In this document: positions 34,601 to 44,062 of the stretch, piece by piece
How the letters are laid out: the number at the start of each line of letters is the position of its first letter
Numbering within the stretch: position 1 is the first letter of the stretch
DNA from: Atriophallophorus winterbourni
Taxonomy: Eukaryota; Platyhelminthes; Trematoda; Plagiorchiida; Microphallidae
Direction of reading: 5' to 3'
Assembly: GCA_013407085.1 (NCBI GenBank)
Contig: JACCGJ010018503.1
Location: 23,097 to 87,096 of the forward strand
Length of the DNA: 64,000 nt
Position numbers and translations under genes: made by a program
The notes under the pieces: generated by a model
What the model was told of the DNA's origin: nothing
Databases searched by the model: none
What the model saw: the letters and a program-made list of their open reading frames with translations, nothing else

Positions 34601-35805
34601 TCTAATCCATCAATTATTCATAATAAAAATACAAACATTACATTAAGTTTTTCAATACTACTTTGAGAACTCTTGCTTTCTCATCTATTCTGATGTTTGG
34701 CAACATCGAGTTATGGTGCTAGTTTAGACAAGAATGTGGAATATCAAAGCCGACATGTGAGTGCGAGTGGTATGGCTTGATCGGAGGCCAAATTGATACC
34801 TCAAAGGATAAGACGTTTAGTTCAGTGTTACGTAAGTGAGGTTTATTCCGATCGAACACGTCTGTGAGCTAAAGTATCCAAATGAAGAGGCACCATTAAC
34901 TCCTAATAAGAGAGATCACGAATACAGCCTATCATACTCTCGCGCAGCTTGACGTCCTTTCGTATCCATAGTTCTCAAGTTTGCTCTCTGTGTAATCAAA
35001 CACTGGGTTTATATACCGATTGAGCATAAGCGTTAATGTGCCAATGAATATAAGTTCAACTATATGTCGAAGCATTTCAAGAATCCCACAGGCTTGGCTA
35101 CACACGGCTTCGCATTGCATGATATTTTTCATTCATCCACTTATCCAAACACCAAGATCCTCATCTTTCGTGGTATAATCCAGTTGATGAGACCGAACTT
35201 GTATCAGAACGCGAAATTTTCATCAGTCAGCAATCTTTTGCGATTTCTAAAGTTGAATGAAAGCCTTTTCCTCTCTGGCAATTTATCCAAATCGCTCTGT
35301 AAGCCCAACAATCCACACTGGACTTGATTCGCATTAGAGTTCTGTATTATCTGCAAAAAGAAGCATCTTGGCTGCCACTGGTTTCGGAAGGTCATCGATG
35401 TACACTAAGAAGAGAACCAGCTCAAATCCCGGAATCTTGGTTTGATTTTTCGAAATAATTGATTGATCACAAACTTTCTAAATCACATATCATCCGGTTG
35501 ATTTTATTTCAGATGGAGAGCCCATATATCCAATCAGTCTGAAGGCGTTCAAGAGAGCCGATCGCTTGACGATAGAATGGGAAATGCCTAAATTCAGCCT
35601 CACACATATCGACACTTTCAAGTTGTTTTTGCTCGCATCGGAGAACATTCCTCTCTGTCCGATAACTTTCGGTCCAGCCCTCAAATATCGATACGTGCTT
35701 ACAGGAATCAATGTTGACGGACCTATTATTGTATTTATCAAAGGTTACAAAAAAGATTTATTGAGAATGCGAGCTTCAATATGTTCACAGATGCAACAAG
35801 AGTAG
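22583..35805 (+). CDS. Secreted multi-module protein with FnIII-like domains, 10 exons, 650 aa (unrecognised gene)
   Basis: Exons: 22583-22649, 23975-24235, 25179-25460, 26739-26801, 27414-27500, 29301-29570, 32324-32614, 33619-33669, 34171-34458, 35513-35805. Their sum is 1953 nt, exactly 651 codons with the stop. All nine introns are GT-AG and phase 1. Residues 1-20 form a signal peptide. FnIII-like modules are at about 110-203, 254-343, 344-440, 458-553 and 554-650; 23-109 is a Cys-bearing N-terminal module I cannot classify. Three small exons encode linkers of 21, 29 and 17 residues, each with one Cys. No transmembrane segment is seen, so the product is probably secreted. The signature of the modules is a Leu-x-Trp strand and a Tyr-x-Tyr strand typical of FnIII, but they are divergent. 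I infer a surface or excretory-secretory protein; no function can be assigned. Confidence 0.82.
22650..23974 (+). other. Intron 1 (1325 nt), contains a CR1 copy
   Basis: Begins GTAGGT and ends GATTCTAG. Holds the minus-strand CR1 fragment at 23213-23672; otherwise AT-rich. Confidence 0.7.
23213..23672 (-). mobile_element. CR1-type LINE 3' portion in intron 1
   Basis: On the minus strand: TKLVSGLAAKPYEERF (23620-23672), then HVPNHPFSKLFTRSPPRPSR and VRVSFTWNTLPSTV (23228-23563), then the trailer CCTATGGTTATTGTTAAGCT at 23222-23255. It is antisense to the host gene. The C-terminal frame of about 111 codons is still open, suggesting a fairly recent insertion. Confidence 0.8.
23975..24235 (+). 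CDS. Exon 2: Cys-bearing N-terminal module (261 nt)
   Basis: Acceptor GATTCTAG, donor GAA/GTAGGT, phase 1 on both sides. The peptide includes YKFALELSEEYEKLYNLRYD and FCRAVAYLIYEGNEAV and ends with CCSEQTP. It has four Cys. The alternation of Tyr and hydrophobic residues suggests a beta-sandwich, but I cannot call it FnIII with confidence. Confidence 0.7.
24396..24890 (+). repeat. Hammerhead-satellite array, subfamily A, two degenerate units in intron 2
   Basis: Two tandem units (starting near 24425 and 24635) share CACTACCGGTTTCTGG, TCATCAGGTGGAG, GGTTCGTACAACGAA and AATGTGTT blocks with the array at 30470-31026. The ribozyme core is encoded on the opposite strand: intact in the first unit, mutated (GAA to GGC) in the second. 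Confidence 0.8.
24432..24473 (-). ncRNA. Hammerhead ribozyme, satellite subfamily A (intron 2, antisense)
   Basis: The minus strand reads CTCCAC, CTGATGA, AGGC-loop-ACCA, GAAACCGGTA, GTG. Core residues CTGATGA and GAA are intact; stem III is the self-complementary ACCGGT; the base before the cleavage site is A. Stem II is weak (two or three pairs). Confidence 0.55.
25179..25460 (+). CDS. Exon 3: FnIII-like module (282 nt)
   Basis: Acceptor CCGCCAG, donor AGTG/GTATGT, both phase 1. Contains PGCQMLTWTK, FTVEQYLDDEL and DNIYKYSVQL: the Leu-Thr-Trp strand B and the Tyr-x-Tyr strand F of an FnIII fold. It is the closest relative of exon 7, which has PGYQTLTWSP, HTVEQ and DSVYSYVVTV in the same order. 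Confidence 0.8.
26739..26801 (+). CDS. Exon 4: small exon (63 nt, 21 codons)
   Basis: Acceptor TTCTAAACAG, donor ATTG/GTATGT. Peptide ENDWKVEQKPADVTVKRCVY plus Ile. Phase 1 on both sides, so it can be skipped in frame. One Cys, which could pair with the Cys of exon 5. Confidence 0.7.
27414..27500 (+). CDS. Exon 5: small exon (87 nt, 29 codons)
   Basis: Acceptor TTTATTTTTCAG (strong pyrimidine tract), donor TCTG/GTATGT. The peptide starts DDQNREYFLNTGIKHDL and ends ITCGYS. Phase 1 on both sides. Confidence 0.72.
27501..29300 (+). other. Intron 5 (1800 nt)
   Basis: GTATGT to TTTTTTCCAG. AT-rich. A possible extra phase-1 exon at 28852-29001 is listed under rejected observations. Confidence 0.6.
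29301..29570 (+). CDS. Exon 6: FnIII-like module (270 nt)
   Basis: Acceptor TTTTTTCCAG, donor CACG/GTAAAA, both phase 1. Contains AQLLDFTEPPTKVGGEPLFY (strand B Trp replaced by Phe) and ENTAYEYTLKSIRPDNG (Tyr-x-Tyr strand). One Cys (YVCF). Confidence 0.8.
30504..30549 (-). ncRNA. Hammerhead ribozyme, satellite subfamily A, unit 1
   Basis: The minus strand reads stem I CCAC, core CTGACGA, stem II CGGC-AAACA-GCCA (3 pairs after a mismatched closing pair), GAA, self-complementary stem III ACCGGT, A, then stem I return GTGG. Predicted cleavage follows the A (GTA triplet). Confidence 0.68.
30746..30791 (-). ncRNA. Hammerhead ribozyme, satellite subfamily A, unit 2
   Basis: Identical in all core and stem positions to the ribozyme 242 bp upstream. 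Confidence 0.68.
31628..31808. repeat. Inverted Penelope-type terminal repeats in intron 6
   Basis: Arms 31628-31677 and 31759-31808 are near-perfect reverse complements of 50 bp (AATGAAACGGTGAGAGTA, GGTAACGTTTCGCTTCTGAC). The right arm contains the 3' half of the hammerhead at 31738-31780, which resembles 6581-6624. Only the terminal parts are present; no protein-coding part. Confidence 0.75.
31738..31780 (+). ncRNA. Small hammerhead ribozyme of Penelope type, in intron 6, sense to host gene
   Basis: Stem I TTGGT/ACCAA, core CTGACGA plus an extra A, stem II GCTTCTGA/TCAGAAGC sharing central bases, GAAA, self-complementary ACGT, U at the cleavage position (after 31775). Same layout as 6581-6624, with a longer stem II. 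Confidence 0.72.
32324..32614 (+). CDS. Exon 7: FnIII-like module (291 nt)
   Basis: Acceptor ATCACAATCAG, donor TCTG/GTGTGT, both phase 1. Contains PGYQTLTWSPPC, IHTVEQKTG and DSVYSYVVTVRYG, the clearest FnIII-like module of the protein. Two Cys in the B-C loop region (PPC, DNC). Paralogous to exon 3. Confidence 0.82.
33619..33669 (+). CDS. Exon 8: micro-exon (51 nt, 17 codons)
   Basis: Acceptor TTTCTTTGTAG (good pyrimidine tract), donor AATG/GTGAGT (near-consensus). Peptide AITAPIQSSACQETPDN. Phase 1 on both sides. The strong splice sites support it despite its size. Confidence 0.7.
34171..34458 (+). CDS. Exon 9: FnIII-like module (288 nt)
   Basis: Acceptor CTTTTTACAG, donor TGGA/GTGAGT, both phase 1. 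Contains CKLRVKVLRIVNGHENGEFL and DATYTYRWQIVDAAG (Tyr-x-Tyr strand). The alternative acceptor 4 nt downstream would run into a stop, so 34171 is chosen. Confidence 0.8.
35513..35805 (+). CDS. Exon 10: last FnIII-like module and stop (293 nt)
   Basis: Acceptor TTTTATTTCAG, then ADRLTIEWEMPKF (strand B with Trp) and ALKYRYVLTGINVDG (strand F). The C-terminus is basic and ends with a TAG at 35803-35805. No membrane anchor or GPI-type tail is visible. Confidence 0.82.
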
Positions 35806-35877
35806 ACGACCTGAACACAGCAAAAAATACGATGAACAATATTGCTTGCAGCATGTTGAAAATGTGCGCCAAATATA

Positions 35878-35883
35878 ATTAAA
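35878..35883 (+). terminator. Possible poly(A) signal of the secreted modular gene
   Basis: ATTAAA, a common variant of the poly(A) hexamer, lies 73 bp after the stop codon and just before the satellite array begins. Confidence 0.4.
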
Positions 35884-36392
35884 AGCGAACTGCCTCTTCT
35901 TCTTATTTTGCATTTGGATTACAGACAAACAACGACCGATTCCGTGCTGTTTGCATTCATCAGGTAGGGACAGTAGGATCAGGATCAACATGCGCTTGAG
36001 ACAGTGTAAGGAAAGTTAACCTGTGTCGCTTGTATGTCACTGTTGTGTAAGATTGGTACGGCCAAGCTCTTCTATTGCATGAGCACAACTTTATTTAGAA
36101 AGAGTTTGAAAACTTGACCACAAACAATAATGCTCATTTGCTTGCATTATCATCACACACTCTACGATCGATTTCGTGGTGTTTGCACTAATCAGGTATG
36201 GACAGTAGTTTCAGGATAAGCATACGCTTAAAGAAGTGGAAGGAGAGTTAACCTGTGTCGCTTGTATGCCACTGTTGGATATATTTGCTACGGCCAAGCT
36301 GTTCTATCGCATGATCCCACACTCACGTAGAAAGAGTTTGAAAATATGACCATTAACAAAAAGCTCATTTGCATGCATCACCATAATACATC

Positions 36393-36434
36393 CCACGACT
36401 GGTTTCGTGCTGTTTGCACTCATCAGGTAGGGAC
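36393..36434 (-). ncRNA. Hammerhead ribozyme, satellite subfamily B, third direct unit
   Basis: On the minus strand: CTAC, CTGATGA, stem II GTGC-AAACA-GCAC, GAAAC, CAGTC, GTGG. All core bases intact; stem III has one substitution (ACCAGT), so it is no longer fully self-complementary. GTC cleavage triplet. Confidence 0.62.
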
Positions 36435-36633
36435 AGTAGGATCAAGATCCGAATGCTCGTGCAAAACAGTGGAAGAATAGTAAACTAGTCGCTGTTATAT
36501 GCCGCTGTTGAACGAGATTGTTAGGAACAACCTGTTCAATCACATGAGCCCCCATTCATGTAGACTGGGTTTGAACCCATGACCATGAATAAAAAACTCA
36601 TTTGCTTGCATCTCCATCACACACACACACACC

Positions 36634-36676
36634 CCACGACCTGTTTCGTGCTGCTTGCATTCATCAGGTAGGAACA
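36634..36676 (-). ncRNA. Hammerhead ribozyme, satellite subfamily B, fourth direct unit
   Basis: On the minus strand: CTAC, CTGATGA, ATGC-AAGCA-GCAC, GAAACAGGTC, GTGG. Core intact; the closing pair of stem II is A-C; stem III is ACAGGT. The first two units (35933, 36165) have core mutations (GAA to GGA; CTGATGA to CTGATTA). Confidence 0.55.
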
Positions 36677-37271
36677 GTAGGATAAAGATCCGCATACTCG
36701 TGAAACAGTTTAAGAATAGTAAACAAGTTGCGCTCTTATACCAGTATCGGATAAAGTCGGTACGACCACGTGTTCAACCACATTAGCCCAAACTCATCTA
36801 TGCAGGGTTTGAAACCATGACCATTAAAAAAGCTCATTTAAATAAATATCCAACACACACACCGCATGTGAATGAGCTTTTTTGTTCATGATCTTGGGTT
36901 CAAACTATGTCTTAATGAGTGAGGGCTTACATGATTGAACAGTTTGATCGTACCAACCCTATCCAACAGTGGCATACAAGCGAAACTCGTTTACTATTCT
37001 TCGACTGTATCAAGCACTTGATAATCCTGATTCTACTGTCCCTTCCCGGTGATATCAAACAGAACAACACCGGACGTAGGGGCTGTGTCTGTGACGGAAA
37101 TGCATAGAAATGAGCCTTTTTATTGTCATGTGTTCAAACCCAGTTTACATGAGTGTGGGCTCATTTCAATGAATAGATTGGTCGTACCAACTTTAAACAA
37201 CAGTTGCATAAATTGCAACCATTTCCCAGTTCTTCCAGCGTTTCAAGCACATGCGGATCATAATCCTTCTG

Positions 37272-37316
37272 TCCCTCACTGATGAATGCAAAGAGCTCGA
37301 AACCTGTCGCAGGGTG
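37272..37316 (+). ncRNA. Hammerhead ribozyme, satellite subfamily B, inverted unit
   Basis: On the plus strand: CTGATGA at 37279, ATGC-AAAGA-GCTC, GAAACCTGTC, GCAGG. Core intact, stem II weakened, stem III ACCTGT. The other inverted unit (near 37050) is mutated in the core. Confidence 0.5.
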
Positions 37317-37450
37317 TGTGATGAAAATGCATACAAATGAGTTTTCTTTCATGGTCATATGTTCAAACAATTTCTATATGAGTCTGAAATCATATGATAG
37401 AATAGGCTGCTCGTAACAACCTCTTCCAACTGCGGCATACAAGGATTCTA

Positions 37451-40400
37451 GGATTTATTTTTAAAAAAAGTTAATACTTTACAACACCACAGGATTGCGT
37501 TATGAATTGTAAATGTGAAAAATATAATAGTGTATAAGTAATAGATAATATCAAATGTAAGACTACGAATGATATTCTTTTGTATGTGTAAGCATCGCCA
37601 GGCTAGGAGAGTCCATCACCTGTTGGGGTATGGAATTCCAAAGAAATATAACACGTTCGGCAATAAATGGCGCCGACAATCAATAATGGAATTTGGGACG
37701 TAAAGGGATAAGGTATTTCCGCGTGTCACTTTCCCTTCACACACATCAAACAAGTGTCCTTTGGTAGACACAATTCTATAAGTCAGAATAATATCGCGTC
37801 GTATCCTCATTTGGAAAAATCACAGAACCAGACGTCACAATCTTTCGGTGTACAAAACATTGCAAAGACCCATCACTAACTTTGCTGCTCTGTGATAGAT
37901 TTTATCATATAGAGCAATATCTTTTCACGGTCAACGAGCCCAGACATCTGCAGTATACTCCATCGCGTGGCGAAGGTATACGTTCATTATCCTTGGTAAC
38001 ATTACCAGCGAGAATCCTCCAAATATTCTTCGAAAGACCCCTAACAATCTGTTGGTCTGTCGATATATATTCTCCGTTCTCTTCAGATTTCCACTAATCC
38101 ATACTTCAAGATCTTTTTCTAACGAACTCCATCTCACGATTACTGTTCCCAATTGATATACCCAAGGAAAATTCTTGCCAAGGTGGATCATCTAATTTTC
38201 AGTATGTTGAATGTCATATCATTCATGGCCGCGCAATTTGACACGTTGTCCAAATCCATTTGCAGTTTCTCATAATCATCTGCAGAACTGATTTGCGTCC
38301 AAATTTTCATATCATCCGCAAACAGGGCCATTTTGGATGATATAAAGAGAGTAAATCGTTTATGTATATAAGAAAAAAGAGCAGGCCTAGCACGGATCCT
38401 TGTGGGACTCCACTGGTGGTTTAGAACATTTGGGATAGCACTCCGTTTACTTTAACTCGGGCGTGGTGATCTGACAGGTAGTCGCACAACCATGAGAGGA
38501 GTGGTTCACATATTCCTAAACGTATCAGTTTTTAAAGAAACAAATGGTGATTGACTCAGTCAATCCTGAGTCGACTGAATAATCACAACGTTCCACTAAA
38601 CCTTTCGCACGAACACTTTAGAGTAAGAAATCGCGAGAGCATTTCCGGTTTTCAACTCAGTCTAAGTGAGTTTTTCACCATTCTGGACGGCAAAAGTAGT
38701 TGGTTTGACTTTTGCTTTCGCGTACTTGATTTTGTGTATTAAATTAGGTTTGCGTTCCGTTTTTGATAGCAGCATCAATTGGTGCGCTTCCTTACCCTCT
38801 CGAATAAGTGAAGTCACTTTGTTGTGTAACATACGGAAATGTTGCCACGAATTAGAAGTATTGTTGGCTTTATGCTGCATCTACGCTGTTTGCTTCAGCG
38901 CTGTCCACTATTTTGTTGTGCTGCGGACAACAAAACGAAATTCATGTTCGGATCTTTTAGGAACGATTTGCAATTTCTCGTCTATCTTTAATTTCCCAAA
39001 ATCTACAAGTTCGTTCCATTGCGAGTCAGGTCTTATATAGTACGTCTGTCAATGCTGAATCGATTTATTCAGGGCTAATTTATTTACCCAACGAACCACC
39101 ACATTCAGAATAAAAGATTGATGAGTACTGCAAACATAATCGAACACGAGCACTGAATATTCTCTAAGACCCAGCGGATCATGGAATCCGATCGCTTCGA
39201 CAGATTGTTCTTCCGATGTTAACATCAAATCCAAGACGGATGGACGGTGAGAACCTCTTCTTCGAGTGCATTCGTGAACATGGTTGTACAAAGGGGCTGA
39301 ATCTAGTACCTCTCTAAATCGGTATTATAGCGTTTTTGTGGAGTGAACGTCTTTGAGATAAAGGGTGGGCAGGTTAAAATCACCCATAAGAAGTATTGTT
39401 GCTTGCTGATTGCGTGTCAAGCTCTGAAGCACTTAGATCAACCCCTCGTTGTACGATTCCGTAGATGAAGGAGACCTGTAGACCACACCAATAATGCAAA
39501 CTTCACCAGACATCAGCGGTAAAGAACATCAAATTATATGTTCAAATCAAGGAAGGTTATAAATGAGCCGACTCGATTACAGTCGGAATGCTCAAGATTT
39601 TTACGCATGATATTCAGTTTGAACCGCATCATTAGGCGTTGATGGTTGGTACTATCCGTTTGCTAGCTCCCGGCTATTATCCTAGGCAAGCTCAACTTCA
39701 CGTTTTGAGGTATGTTTCTTCTATTAACTTTCCATTCACGTTTGATACTATCGGTCGTTTCGGTTGTTTAGCTAGCTTTAAGGGGCTAGGACCTTGTCCT
39801 TCATAGTTAGCAGACCGCGGTATCCTAAAAGCATCCACAAACATCCATCGATTGTTTCTGAAAGGTATTTTTACTGTTTGAGATCGTACTCAAACGTTTC
39901 TCGAGACGGTAAGTCAGCAGCATCTTCCGGAATGCCTAGAAATACAATAATGTTTTTGGATTATTTTTTCTTGAGATTTCTTCGACGACTTTCACTCTCA
40001 CCATGGGAGATCTGCATGGATACGACATGTAGACTCTGGTACATCTCTAAGAAGTTAAGCAATCGATAGTACGTTTTCCACATCCTCCGAATATTGCAGC
40101 GTTATTCTTAAGAGTCGAGGATCATCTTTGTGAGGCGAGTTCAGGTGGTGGTTCAGCCTAACTATTGATGGGAAGTAACTGCGGCCAGTCTCATCTGACT
40201 ACAGAGTTTATACCACTCAACTAAGCCATGTTTTTGCTTAGCTTCGAAGAGCGTTTTCCGAGAATCGGTCACGTTGGTAAATATAACACTAAGGTTTATA
40301 CCAGCGGATTTTAGTTTATAATTTCAGTCAGTCTTTCAAGAACTGGTTTTGCTGAGTCTTTTCTCGTTTCAGTTAAGTTGATAAATCACTGATCCCGGCG

Positions 40401-40800
40401 AACAATTACCGTTTTATTCACCTTCTACGCGGTTATCTGGGCAAATGTTGGCTTTTTTGAGTATAATGGATTTTTTATCGGCTCTTTGACAGTAACCTCT
40501 AATTTGGATAACGATGGTGCCTTTATGACGTTTTTTTAACAGTTCATTCAGTTTTTGATTAATGGATTCCAGTCGATTTAGACGCTTATCAATTTCATAC
40601 TCAAAGGTTTCGCTTCCGAAACCTGGTAAACGTAACAAACACCTGGACAATTATCTCCATTAATAATGTCTACCAAATCCGAGGTCAGCGTTTTGTCCCA
40701 TTTTGCATGCAATTTCAACAAACAAGCGTAAAACGTGACAGACCTCGCCTTAGGACTTACCGACTTTTGACAAACAATACACATGCACCCCTATGCGGTT
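37451..40800 (-). mobile_element. CR1-type LINE copy, nearly full length, heavily decayed
   Basis: Minus strand, high to low coordinate. ORF1 finger CIVCQKSVSPKARSVTF and CYVYQVSE at 40578-40784. Probable coiled coil IDKRLNRLESINQKLNELLK at 40414-40650. Degraded RNA-binding part to about 39700. Endonuclease traces at 39049-39480 (VLDLMLTSEEQSVEAI). Linker at 38662-38880 (RKPNLIHKIKYAKAKVKPTT). RT from about 38530 with a deletion of the first RT blocks, ALFADDMKIWTQI at about 38310 (FADD intact), and C-terminus LGVFRRIFGGFSLVMLPRIM at 37931-38191. Trailer ends near 37451, directly next to the satellite array. Confidence 0.78.
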
Positions 40801-41369
40801 TTTTCTTTTCGGGGTCATCCGATCAGGGTTGTGAGCAGCACTGTTCAGTGGTGTGTGCACAAGCAGTGGTTCTGTCGAGGGATCAATGATGAATATCGTG
40901 AGCGCGACAAAAAGCGGTATCAACGTATAGGAGCACAATCAGAATTGAATCTGGCCATACGCTTCGGTAGTTGATCGAAAGATGTTGACTATATAATCAG
41001 TCGATGGCGATCTTTCTGAAGACGTTAATTCCTTTGAGGACTTAAATGGTATTAACAGCGTTGCACACGTAGATCCAATATGGGAAAATCACGAGAAATA
41101 CGTATTCACTCGTATTATGGAATATCGTTACGAGAGTGGCAAATGCAGAAAGCTGAATTTGAGGGGACTCCAACAAGGTATAATTTATCCATGTACGTGT
41201 AGGTATAATGACAGTATATCCTGGTAATTATGAGCTCAAAATAATGAGGCCACAGGGCACTGATGCGTGGGACAAGCAAAACATGTTTGGCATTCCTCCA
41301 CAGTTTCAAACGCATGGCGTTCCTTATCCTAGCGTCCATATTTGATGAGTGATATTAGCGCGAAACGGG

Positions 41370-41835
41370 TCGTGAGGTGTCTGTGAGCATGCAAATGAGC
41401 TTTTGTGTTCATGGTCATGGGTTCGTGTCCCTTCTACATGAGTGTAGGTTCACGTTATTGAACAAGATAGTCGTATTAACCTCGTCCAATAGTGGCATAC
41501 AAGCACAACTTCAGTCATATTGAGTTAAAATCTTTCTTATTTTAGTAATGATCTAATTACCAATAAAAATGCCCAAATAAATACTTAGATAAACGGATAA
41601 GATTTCAGTTTTTCGCTCTGTAATAATAGATTTTAAAAACCGCTACTTACAGGATGCTCTTTGTAAACAGAATGAACAGTTTCTTCCTGCTGCAGTATTC
41701 TACAGTGCCATATCTTGTATACTATTTCAAGATATATGGATACTGATCCTCCTGTCCCTACATGAAGAGTGCAAACAGCACATAACCGTTTGTGATTTGT
41801 GTTTAATTGATGAAAATGTTTGCGAATACGGGGTT
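41370..41835 (-). repeat. Hammerhead-satellite unit, subfamily B, split by ~185 bp
   Basis: 41370-41510 (GAGCATGCAAATGAGCTTTT, AATAGTGGCATACAAGC) and 41697-41835 (GTCCCTACATGAAGAGTGCA) are two halves of one unit in minus orientation. The block between is AT-rich and unrelated. The ribozyme core is mutated here (CTGATGA to ATGAAGA; GAAA to ATAA). Confidence 0.65.
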
Positions 41836-41839
41836 TCGG

Positions 41840-43300
41840 TAGGTATGTCTGTTTTGCGTGCCTCACATTAATAAATTTTTATCACTTGTAATTGTAGGAC
41901 TTTCTTTCGGACAAAAAAGACAGGGTTGAACTGTTTCTGATAACCTAACAGAAACCTGATAATGAACTTCGGTTCGTTTTGTCATCTAGCCTGAAACCAT
42001 AACGTCATCGACAAATACTGCGAGTTCTGCGAACACCAACTACAAAATATCCGCACCCCGCGCTGCATGGATTGTCTTCAATATGTTTTATATTATTAAA
42101 ACAAAGTTCGATTATATTTTATTTTTGAAGGTATCCAAAATCATACATTTGTGACTAAAATATGCCTTTTCTTTATGCAAAATCCATAATAAGAATGTAT
42201 ACTCTTTCCGGTTATTCACATCAACCTCTGAAACACAAGCTTGCACCATGTAAACGATAATAAATTAATTTAAAGATCTGCATCTTCCTTCTTCATGATT
42301 TGTATCAAGATATATGCAAAGCTTAGTATTATCGACTTATTAAATCAATAGAATATCATTTAAAAATGGCTAACGTATTCGAATATATTGTCACTGAATA
42401 ACAATTTATTCAAGGACAAGTAGAGAAAGTATGCACTTAGAGTTGCCATCAATTGGTTGAGGTCAATTTTAGACTAAATAAAATAATCTTACCATTCGGC
42501 AGGGCGTGGCCCGTTACATTTAAGTGTTAATGCACTGTCTATCTTGCCGCGCGGAGTGTCTTTGTTTGGACGCAACCTTTTCGCGGAAGGCGCCAAAAAT
42601 GGCAGACATCCATCAATTTTAGAAATTAAATAAACGGAGTGGTTAAGATTTGCTAAGTTGGTTGCTTAGCGACCAATTAAAGAAATCTCCTCACACATTT
42701 TTGTTTCGTGACTGAGGCAATGTTTGTGGATTATAAGCCTACGAGATTGAATTGCTACCAAAATTTCAATGAATCTAGTGAAATCACAAAAAAGAAATTT
42801 GTTCGTATTCTAATATGTTCTCAAACAATTCATTTTTGGGCTACGAAAATCAACCGGGTATAGGGATTGGGGGCGGAAGAAAGGGAAACATGAAACACAC
42901 GTCTAAACTTTTATTGTGCTCAATACAATCGTTTCTAAATATCCTAATATCTTGCAGCATTTTTCATAACCATCTATTTTACCTGCGTTAGTGTAATTCA
43001 AAGTGACCCATAAACTGATGTATGGGAGTCAGCAGATCTGGGGTCTGAAATGAATTTCTAACAGCTCAATTGAGCTCTCTATTGTTGCATTCGTTTTCCG
43101 ACACTGCAGGAAGATTTTTAGCTGTTGGCTATCAGTAGGTGCAGACAGTGACGATAAATGTTCGGCGAAGGACAAAGGTTATCGTAAGGTGTAATCGCCT
43201 GGGCAGTAGGCATCACCTCACATTTGTATCGTAATGAGTTCAGTACTGAGAGGGTTACTTTCAATTAAGACAATGGACAGTCATTGTTTCCGCTACGCGC
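41840..43300. other. No recognised feature
   Basis: AT-rich non-coding DNA; no ORF with recognisable content. Confidence 0.4.
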
Positions 43301-43305
43301 AATAA

Positions 43306-43624
43306 GTAATTGTCAAGGTCGTTCAATCTAGGCGCGCCAAAACTTGCACTCAAGTCTGTTGTGTTTTTGGAGCGAGTTCCGGCTGACCCAACACTCACGA
43401 AAGTGGTAGAAGACGACTGACAGAATGCATCGTTTTATTTACAGCTCATTTGTATATATATGTACAATTAACAACTAGATGAACGAAAGTGAAGCCAAGC
43501 TACTGAAGCCAAGCTGCTATATTGATTCAAATCGGCGAGTTATGTTCAATTGATTAAAAACGATCAATACTTCCAAATCAGTGCGAGTTTTGGCGTGCCT
43601 AGATTGAACGACCTTGACAGTAAT
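43306..43624. mobile_element. 309-bp MITE with 40-bp TIRs and 5-bp target duplication
   Basis: The element 43311-43619 begins TGTCAAGGTCGTTCAATCTA and ends with its reverse complement; TIRs of about 40 bp differ at two positions. GTAAT flanks both sides (43306-43310 and 43620-43624). No coding capacity. Termini TGT...ACA with a 4-5 bp duplication recall Ginger-type or other integrase-like DNA transposons, but that is inference. Confidence 0.85.
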
Positions 43625-43861
43625 CGATCACAATGATTTTATTTTTGTATGAATACATACTGATACACATTCTACTTGTTTTCGTTCTATGATACAACGT
43701 TTACAGTCGTTTTTGCAATGGAGAGCGCTTGCATGGTCGCTCGCGCACATTTCTAATAGATAAACGTATGCGTGCAGTGTGCTGCGTAGATATAATTTCA
43801 TTATCGGCATTACAGACGGTTTTCCGATTTCTCGAAAGCTACGCTGAATAGATTATGCTGT

Positions 43862-44062
43862 GCGGTCGCATTTTTTGATCTGACACTTTTGGTCCTATCT
43901 TCGTCGAATCTGCTCGGAGTTATCGCATTCAAAGAATTATGTATTACTTTTGATCATAGCTATCAGAATATATTCGTTTTGTCCTTGACAACCGATCCAC
44001 AGCAAAGTTGACGTTTCGACGTAAATATCTCAGTTTGCTCACGCGTGCAAACTTTTCTCACC
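43862..44062 (-). repeat. ~200-bp repeat, inverted copy of 14062-14270
   Basis: The reverse complement carries CTGAGATATTTACGTCGAAA and CCGAGCAGATTC at the same spacing as 14062-14270. It lies about 100 bp upstream of the CR1 ORF1 at 44167 but in the opposite orientation to it. Confidence 0.6.

Larger units (their letters stand above)
35920..37445 (+). repeat. Hammerhead-satellite array, subfamily B: four direct units then inverted units
   Basis: Direct units start with the ribozyme block at 35933, 36165, 36396 and 36637 (spacings 232, 231 and 241). Near 36866 the orientation flips around AAAAAAGCTCATTT ... AATGAGCTTTTTT and about two and a half inverted units follow to 37445. Units share TCATCAGGTAGGGACAGTA, CTTGTATGCCACTGTTG and GGTTTGAA blocks. 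Copies differ by many substitutions, so this array is older than those at 30.5 and 59.6 kb. Confidence 0.85.

Noticed and set aside
43628..43810. Cys-rich 60-codon minus-strand ORF next to the MITE
   Set aside because: Short, without signal peptide or homology, in AT-rich DNA.
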